The notes below the pieces were generated by a model. It was given only the letters and a program-made list of their open reading frames with translations, had not been told where the DNA came from and did no database searches. This document shows, piece by piece, positions 22,801 to 34,747 of a stretch of DNA of 34,747 bases. The translations under genes were made by a program, and so were the position numbers. The stretch spans positions 1 to 34,747 of the forward strand of contig JBHJGY010000006.1 of the NCBI GenBank assembly GCA_050331335.1, read 5' to 3'. This DNA comes from Thermohalobaculum sp050331335. Lineage in GTDB: Bacteria > Pseudomonadota > Alphaproteobacteria > Rhodobacterales > Rhodobacteraceae. How positions within the stretch are numbered: position 1 is the first letter of the stretch; each line of letters opens with the position of its first letter.

Positions 22801-22847
22801 GATTGCGGCAATCGGCGCTTGACCGTTTGAGCCGCGGGCATTAGAAG
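22801..22847 (+). promoter_or_regulatory. Promoter for nusG and the ribosomal protein genes, with upstream palindrome
   Basis: TTGACC at 22819-22824, a 17-bp spacer and TAGAAG at 22842-22847 make a plausible sigma-70 promoter; the start would be near 22854, 120 nt before nusG. A 13-bp palindrome GATTGC-G-GCAATC (22801-22813) ends 5 bp before the -35 box, and GATTGCG is repeated at 22787. This is in the 221-bp secE-nusG gap, which is longer than usual for the pair. Confidence 0.45.
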
Positions 22848-22976
22848 GCCGACTTCCGATCCAAACGGGGTTAGCGTGCCGCGGGCATCCGCCGGCGCGC
22901 TGGTGCGTTTCGCGGGTCGAGGAGACAGGGTTCGGGCCGGGCGGCATGTCGGGTCCCGGACAAGGCGGGGCAGGTT

Positions 22977-23510
22977 ATGGCGAAGCGCTGGTATTCGGTG
23001 AGCGTGCTTTCCAACTTCGAGAAGAAGGTGGCCGAGGGCATTCGGGAAGCCGTGGAGCAGCACGGGCTGCAGGACGAAATCGAAGAGGTTCTCGTCCCGA
23101 CCGAGGAGGTGACCGAGATCCGTCGCGGGCAGAAGGTGCAGGTCGAGCGGCGCTTCATGCCAGGCTATGTTCTCGTGCGCATGGAAATGACCGACCGGGC
23201 CTACCACCTGATCAACGATATCCAGCGGGTCACCGGCTTTCTCGGGCCCCAGGGGAAGCCGACACCGCTGCGCGACCGGGAAGTTGCGCGCATCCTCAAC
23301 CAGGTCGAGGAAGGCCTGGAGCGGCCGCGGCCGGCGATCACTTTCGAGGTGGGCGAGACGGTCTCGGTCACCGATGGGCCTTTCGAGGGCTTCACCGGGA
23401 TGGTCGAGGATGTCGATGAGAACGCGGCGCGCCTCAAGGTGTCGGTGACCATCTTCGGTCGGCCGACGCCGGTCGAATTGGAATACGCTCAGGTCAGCAA
23501 GGCGGCCTGA
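22977..23510 (+). CDS. nusG: Transcription termination/antitermination factor NusG
   Basis: A 177-residue NusG: an NGN domain starting KRWYSVSVLSNFEKKVAEGI and containing ERRFMPGYVLVRMEM, and a C-terminal KOW domain with VSVTDGPFEGFTGMVEDVDE. It binds RNA polymerase and couples it to Rho or the ribosome. GGGGCAGG lies just before the ATG. The sequence of the first twenty residues is of rhodobacterial style. It is the first gene after the likely promoter at 22819. Confidence 0.97.
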   Translation: MAKRWYSVSVLSNFEKKVAEGIREAVEQHGLQDEIEEVLVPTEEVTEIRRGQKVQVERRFMPGYVLVRMEMTDRAYHLINDIQRVTGFLGPQGKPTPLRDREVARILNQVEEGLERPRPAITFEVGETVSVTDGPFEGFTGMVEDVDENAARLKVSVTIFGRPTPVELEYAQVSKAA

Positions 23511-23522
23511 CGCGGCAATTGG

Positions 23523-23587
23523 TGGGAGGCGAGGGCGGCGCGCCGCTCGGACCGTACCACCCCATGGAACTGGCGGGGGCGCGCCCC
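23523..23587 (+). promoter_or_regulatory. GC-rich structured leader before rplK
   Basis: The 97-bp nusG-rplK gap contains a self-complementary GCGGCGCGCCGC around 23535-23546 and GGGG-CGCG-CCCC at 23576-23587, 20 nt before the rplK ATG. In other bacteria L1 represses translation of the rplK-rplA mRNA by binding near this place. Whether these stems are the L1 target cannot be told. Confidence 0.3.
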
Positions 23588-23607
23588 TGTCTTGATGGAG
23601 TGAGACG

Positions 23608-24033
23608 ATGGCGAAGAAAGTGATCGGCAGCCTCAAGCTGCAGGTGCCGGCCGGCAAGGCGAACCCATCGCCGCCGATCGGCCCGGCACTGGGTCAGCGT
23701 GGCATCAACATTATGGAGTTCTGCAAGGCCTTCAACGCCAAAAGCCAGGAACTCGAGGTGGGGGCGCCGTGTCCGACGATCATCACCTATTATGCAGACA
23801 AGTCATTCACCTTCGAGATCAAGACCCCGCCTGCGAGCTACTACCTGAAGAAGGCCGCGGGCCTGAAGTCGGGGGCGAAGACCCCGGGTCGCGAGACGGT
23901 GGCGACGGTCACCAAAAAGCAGGTCGAAGAGATCGCGCAGGCCAAGATGAAGGATCTGAACGCCAACTCGATCGAGGCGGCGATGCAGATCATCCTCGGT
24001 TCCGCGCGGTCCATGGGTATCGAGGTTAAGTAA
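23608..24033 (+). CDS. rplK: 50S ribosomal protein L11
   Basis: A 141-residue L11 of normal length. The N-terminal domain includes GKANPSPPIGPALGQRGINI with the proline-rich segment that contacts EF-G and thiostrepton-type drugs; the C-terminal RNA-binding domain ends SARSMGIEVK. It binds the GTPase-associated rRNA region and activates RelA in starvation. A purine-rich site GGAGTGAGACG precedes the ATG. Its TAA overlaps the rplA ATG (TAATG). Confidence 0.98.
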   Translation: MAKKVIGSLKLQVPAGKANPSPPIGPALGQRGINIMEFCKAFNAKSQELEVGAPCPTIITYYADKSFTFEIKTPPASYYLKKAAGLKSGAKTPGRETVATVTKKQVEEIAQAKMKDLNANSIEAAMQIILGSARSMGIEVK

Positions 24034-24749
24034 TGGCCAAGCTCTCAAAGCGCATGCGTGCGATCCGCGAAAACACCGAGGGCAAGGGGCCGATGGCGCT
24101 CGAGGAGGCCGTCGGTCTGGTCAAGGACAACGCCACGGCAAAATTCGACGAAACGATCGAGGTTGCGATCAATCTCGGCGTCGATCCCCGCCACGCCGAT
24201 CAGATGGTCCGCGGCGCAGTCTCCTTGCCACACGGGACCGGCAAATCGGTGCGCGTCGCCGTCTTCGCCCGCGGGCCCAAGGCCGAGGAAGCGAAAGAGG
24301 CAGGGGCGGATATCGTCGGCGCCGAAGATCTGATGGAGACGATCAAAGGCGGCACGATCGACTTCGACAAATGTATCGCAACGCCAGACATGATGCCTGT
24401 TGTCGGCCGGTTAGGTAAGATCCTGGGCCCCCGCGGCCTTATGCCGAACCCCAAAACGGGGACGGTGACGATGGATGTAAAGGCCGCGGTCGAGGCTGAG
24501 CGGGGCGGAAAAGTCGAGTTCCGCACGATCAAGGTTGGTCTTCTTCATGTCGGCGTGGGCAAGGCGAGTTTCGAGGTCGACAAGCTCGCCGGTAACATCC
24601 GGACTCTGATCGATGCGGTCAACCGGGCGAAGCCCACCGGTGCGAAAGGGCAGTACCTCAAGAAGGTGACCGTGAGTTCCACCATGGGGCCCGGGATTGC
24701 GGTGACGGCCGAGAGCCTTGCCGCGCCGGAGGCCCAGGCAGCCGAGTGA
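24033..24749 (+). CDS. rplA: 50S ribosomal protein L1
   Basis: A 238-residue L1. The start MAKLSKRMRAIRENTE and the signature GKILGPRGLMPNPKTGTVT are diagnostic. L1 forms the mobile L1 stalk and represses its own operon. It overlaps the end of rplK by one base, so translation is coupled. The C-terminus runs slightly past the usual end (AESLAAPEAQAAE), an Ala/Glu-rich tail of no known role. Confidence 0.98.
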   Translation: MAKLSKRMRAIRENTEGKGPMALEEAVGLVKDNATAKFDETIEVAINLGVDPRHADQMVRGAVSLPHGTGKSVRVAVFARGPKAEEAKEAGADIVGAEDLMETIKGGTIDFDKCIATPDMMPVVGRLGKILGPRGLMPNPKTGTVTMDVKAAVEAERGGKVEFRTIKVGLLHVGVGKASFEVDKLAGNIRTLIDAVNRAKPTGAKGQYLKKVTVSSTMGPGIAVTAESLAAPEAQAAE

Positions 24750-24760
24750 GGCGAGGAATT

Positions 24761-24968
24761 CCCCCCGTTGAGCGGGGGGTGTGGGGCGCGAGCCCCCCGA
24801 GGGTCCAAGGCCCTCACCTGTCCGAGACGGTCGGCGGCAGGGGCACCTGCGGAAGTCCGGCCATAGACGGGGCGTGAGACGAGATCCATGCGGGAGCGCC
24901 CCTCCCGTGCGGTTGCGGTTCCACCCCGGGGCAGACCGACAGGACCCGTCGCGGGCACGCGGCGGGTC
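24761..24968 (+). promoter_or_regulatory. Structured rplJ leader with a series of hairpins
   Basis: The 272-bp rplA-rplJ gap holds five hairpins. CCCCCCG-TTGAG-CGGGGGG (24761-24779) starts 11 nt after the rplA stop. GGGGC-GCGA-GCCCC (24783-24796) has a GNRA tetraloop. GAGGG/CCCTC (24799-24815) and GCAGG-GGCA-CCTGC (24837-24850) follow. A 10-bp stem (24943-24952 with 24959-24968, one T-G pair) ends 53 nt before the start codon. In bacteria the L10-L12 complex binds the rplJ leader to repress translation; the last stem is the best candidate, and the first may be an attenuator. The assignment is inferred. Confidence 0.5.
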
Positions 24969-25021
24969 GGAAACCCGGGCGGAGGGGGTGCGATCCCCGA
25001 GGCCCAAGCTGGAGAGTGACT

Positions 25022-25582
25022 TTGGACAGAGCTCAAAAATCGGCGGCCGTCGCGGAGCTCTCCGACATCGTCGAGGCCTCGGGCGTGATTGTGGTCGCGC
25101 AATACACGGGGATGACGGTGGCGGAGATGTCGCAGCTTCGCCTCGCAATGCGCGAGGGCGAGGCCCGCTTCAAAGTGGCCAAAAACCGGCTCGTCAAGAT
25201 CGCGCTCGACGGCAAGCCCCAACAGGTCGGCAAGGACCTTTTCAAAGGACCGACCGGGATCTGCTACAGCCAGGACCCGGTTGCTGCTTCGAAGATCGCC
25301 ACGGATTTCGCCAAGAAGAACAAAAAGTTCGTTGTTATTGGCGGCGTCCTCGGCGGTCAGCTTCTCGACGAAGAGGGGGTCAAGGCGCTCGCCGACATGC
25401 CCTCCATCGACGAGCTTCGGGCCAAATTGCTCGGCACGCTCAAGGCACCGCTCGGCAAGTTTGCCGGCGTGCTCAAAGCGCCGCCGACCAAAATGGCCGG
25501 CGTCCTCAAGGCAGGCCCGCAGAAACTGCTCGGCGTGCTCAAGGCATACGAGGCGAAGCTCAAGGAAGACGAGGCGGCGTGA
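25022..25582 (+). CDS. rplJ: 50S ribosomal protein L10, with extended C-terminal tail
   Basis: A 186-residue L10; most bacterial ones have about 165-175. The globular domain begins MDRAQKSAAVAELSDIV and contains VAKNRLVKIALDGKP. The C-terminal tail consists of four 11-residue repeats, each starting G(T/V)LKA, which correspond to the kinked helix that binds L7/L12 dimers. I chose the TTG at 25022 because GGAGAG ends 5 nt before it and the residues LDRAQK/MDRAQK are the normal start; a GTG at 25016 is the alternative. L10 holds the stalk on 23S rRNA. rplL follows after 74 bp. Confidence 0.95.
   Translation: MDRAQKSAAVAELSDIVEASGVIVVAQYTGMTVAEMSQLRLAMREGEARFKVAKNRLVKIALDGKPQQVGKDLFKGPTGICYSQDPVAASKIATDFAKKNKKFVVIGGVLGGQLLDEEGVKALADMPSIDELRAKLLGTLKAPLGKFAGVLKAPPTKMAGVLKAGPQKLLGVLKAYEAKLKEDEAA
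25433..25564 (+). repeat. Four 33-bp tandem repeat units in the 3' end of rplJ
   Basis: Units 25433-25465, 25466-25498, 25499-25531 and 25532-25564 encode GTLKAPLGKFA, GVLKAPPTKMA, GVLKAGPQKLL and GVLKAYEAKLK. Each begins GGC-(ACG/GTG/GTC)-CTC-AA. The spacing of 11 residues equals the length of one L7/L12-dimer binding segment. DNA identity between units is moderate, so the repeat is old and kept by selection at the protein level. Confidence 0.85.
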
Positions 25583-25656
25583 CGCCCCCGGGGCCACGAC
25601 GAGCGCGCTCAGGCATGAGCGTTGGAACCCAACCGCAAGACTGACAGGACAGAATA

Positions 25657-26055
25657 ATGGCTGATCTGGAAAAACTGAAAGAAGAGCTGTCGAACCTCAC
25701 CGTGCTCGAGGTCGCAGAGCTCGCGAAGATGCTCGAGGACCACTGGGGCGTCGAAGCGGCGTCTGGCGGCGGCGGCATGATGATGCCGATGGCGATGCCT
25801 GGCGCAGCGGCGCCCGGTGCGGCGGCCGAGCCCGAAGAAGAGAAGACCGAGTTCGACGTGATCCTCAAGGCCGCCGGCGCCAAAAAGATCAACGTCATCA
25901 AAGAGGTCCGGGCAATCACTTCGCTCGGCCTCAAAGAGGCTAAAGAACTCGTCGAAGCCGGCGGCAAGGCCGTCAAGGAAGGCATTCCGAAGGCTGAGGC
26001 CGAGGAAATCAAGAAGAAGCTCGAGGAAGTCGGCGCCGAAGTCGAGATCAAGTGA
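25657..26055 (+). CDS. rplL: 50S ribosomal protein L7/L12
   Basis: A 132-residue L12. The N-terminal dimerisation domain (LEKLKEELSNLTVLEVAELA) is followed by an Ala/Gly/Met/Pro hinge at ~36-58 (with MMMPMAMPGAAAPG) and the C-terminal domain containing EKTEFDVILKAAGAKKINVI and TSLGLKEAKELVE. It recruits and activates translation GTPases. AGGACAGAATA precedes the ATG. The stalk stoichiometry implied by the L10 tail would be four dimers of this protein. Confidence 0.98.
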   Translation: MADLEKLKEELSNLTVLEVAELAKMLEDHWGVEAASGGGGMMMPMAMPGAAAPGAAAEPEEEKTEFDVILKAAGAKKINVIKEVRAITSLGLKEAKELVEAGGKAVKEGIPKAEAEEIKKKLEEVGAEVEIK

Positions 26056-26122
26056 TCTTGCTGGCGGCCTGATCCGCCTCACGCCAATATGGGATCCGGG
26101 GTTGCCCGGGCCCCTGCCGGCT

Positions 26123-26140
26123 CGGGCGGCCTACCGCCCG
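26123..26140 (+). terminator. Perfect hairpin between rplL and rpoB
   Basis: CGGGCGG (26123-26129) pairs with CCGCCCG (26134-26140) around CCTA, 68 nt after the rplL stop in a 221-bp gap. In other bacteria a partial attenuator and an RNase III site lie at this place and set the ratio of L12 to RNA polymerase. No U-run follows, so it would be a partial terminator or a processing site. Confidence 0.45.
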
Positions 26141-26276
26141 TGGCCTCGCAGAACGCGGTCCGAGACAGGCTTGGCGGGGGTCGCCGGCCGACGGAAGGGG
26201 CCACGTTCGCGTTCGGAGCCAGACGCACCGCCGCCCCAGCGGTCGTCACGAGAACCGAACCGATTCGAGGAACGCA

Positions 26277-30377
<4,101 letters not shown>

Positions 30378-30430
30378 CCCCCCGCGCCCCGGCCTGCGCG
30401 CGTGCCCCCGGCGCGCGGGCCAGCGGGGGG
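30378..30430 (+). promoter_or_regulatory. 53-nt hairpin filling the rpoB-rpoC gap
   Basis: CCCCCCGC (30378-30385) pairs with GCGGGGGG (30423-30430). Inside, GGCC-T-GCGCGC (30391-30401) pairs with GCGCGC-G-GGCC (30411-30421) with one U-G pair, around a 9-nt loop. A 5-nt bulge (30386-30390) faces a single A. It begins at the base after the rpoB stop and ends 31 nt before the rpoC ATG. With no U-run it cannot be a standard terminator; mRNA processing, stability or translation uncoupling is possible. Confidence 0.55.
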
Positions 30431-30460
30431 CCAATGTCCCGGGGATGATGGAGAGCTGAG

Positions 30461-34699
<4,239 letters not shown>

Positions 34700-34709
34700 C
34701 GGCGCCACG

Positions 34710-34735
34710 GCCCCCGCGCACCGGTCTGCGGGGGC
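34710..34735 (+). terminator. Hairpin after rpoC
   Basis: GCCCCCGC (34710-34717) pairs perfectly with GCGGGGGC (34728-34735) around a 10-nt loop, 11 nt after the rpoC stop. It is followed by GCCCACCCACCC, with no U-run, and then the window ends. It could be a weak terminator or a processing hairpin before the next operon. Confidence 0.5.
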
Positions 34736-34747
34736 GCCCACCCACCC

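Noticed and set aside
25433..25564. rplJ repeats as a recent replication-slippage artefact
   Set aside because: Units differ at many third positions and at several residues while keeping the LKA core, which shows long-standing selection rather than fresh duplication.
30378..30430. rpoB-rpoC hairpin as an intrinsic terminator
   Set aside because: No U-run follows and rpoC needs to be co-transcribed; kept only as a structural element.

Overview
The window is high-GC DNA (roughly two thirds G+C by eye) from an alphaproteobacterium, most likely of the Rhodobacterales type. The signs are the ChvG-ChvI two-component pair divergent from pckA and followed by a short HprK, RapZ, a mannose-type EIIA and HPr; the PhaA/PhaB/PhaR polyhydroxybutyrate genes; a methylsuccinyl-CoA dehydrogenase-like protein and MeaB, which point to an ethylmalonyl-CoA/propionyl-CoA metabolism; and NusG and L10 N-termini that look rhodobacterial. 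These are family-level recognitions by reading, not database results.

Layout: 1-1387 (minus) holds the start of phaB and all of phaA; phaR (plus, 1575-2258) diverges from phaA. From 6954 leftwards to 2300 runs one tightly packed minus-strand operon: chvI, chvG, hprK, rapZ, EIIA(Man-type), HPr. It links an envelope/acid-responsive kinase pair to a regulatory, non-transport phosphotransferase branch. pckA (gluconeogenesis) diverges from chvI across the only gene-free stretch over 300 bp. Then come an unknown protein with a propeller-like segment (minus), a gamma-glutamyltranspeptidase-fold protein without the usual substrate-binding arginine (plus), and mcd (plus) behind a good promoter. A small strongly translated unknown protein follows, then a short AT-rich island with a lipoprotein and a coiled-coil protein (minus), lepA (minus), an ATP-grasp RimK-like ligase (plus), a low-molecular-weight phosphatase homologue that has lost its nucleophilic cysteine (minus), hrpB (minus), meaB (plus) and a small secreted protein behind a Pho-box-like repeat.

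From 22448 to the right end everything is on the plus strand and is the classical transcription/translation cluster: tRNA-Trp, secE, nusG, rplK, rplA, rplJ, rplL, rpoB, rpoC. Its intergenic gaps hold strong GC-rich hairpins after nearly every gene, and L10 carries an extended C-terminal tail made of four 11-residue repeats, which predicts an L7/L12 stalk with four dimers.

No CRISPR array, insertion sequence, integrase, prophage or toxin-antitoxin pair was seen. Most of the window is ordinary chromosomal core. The best second-look items are the degenerate phosphatase, the L10 repeat tail, the altered GGT-like enzyme, the Pho-box-like site, the AT-rich gene pair and the rpoB-rpoC hairpin.
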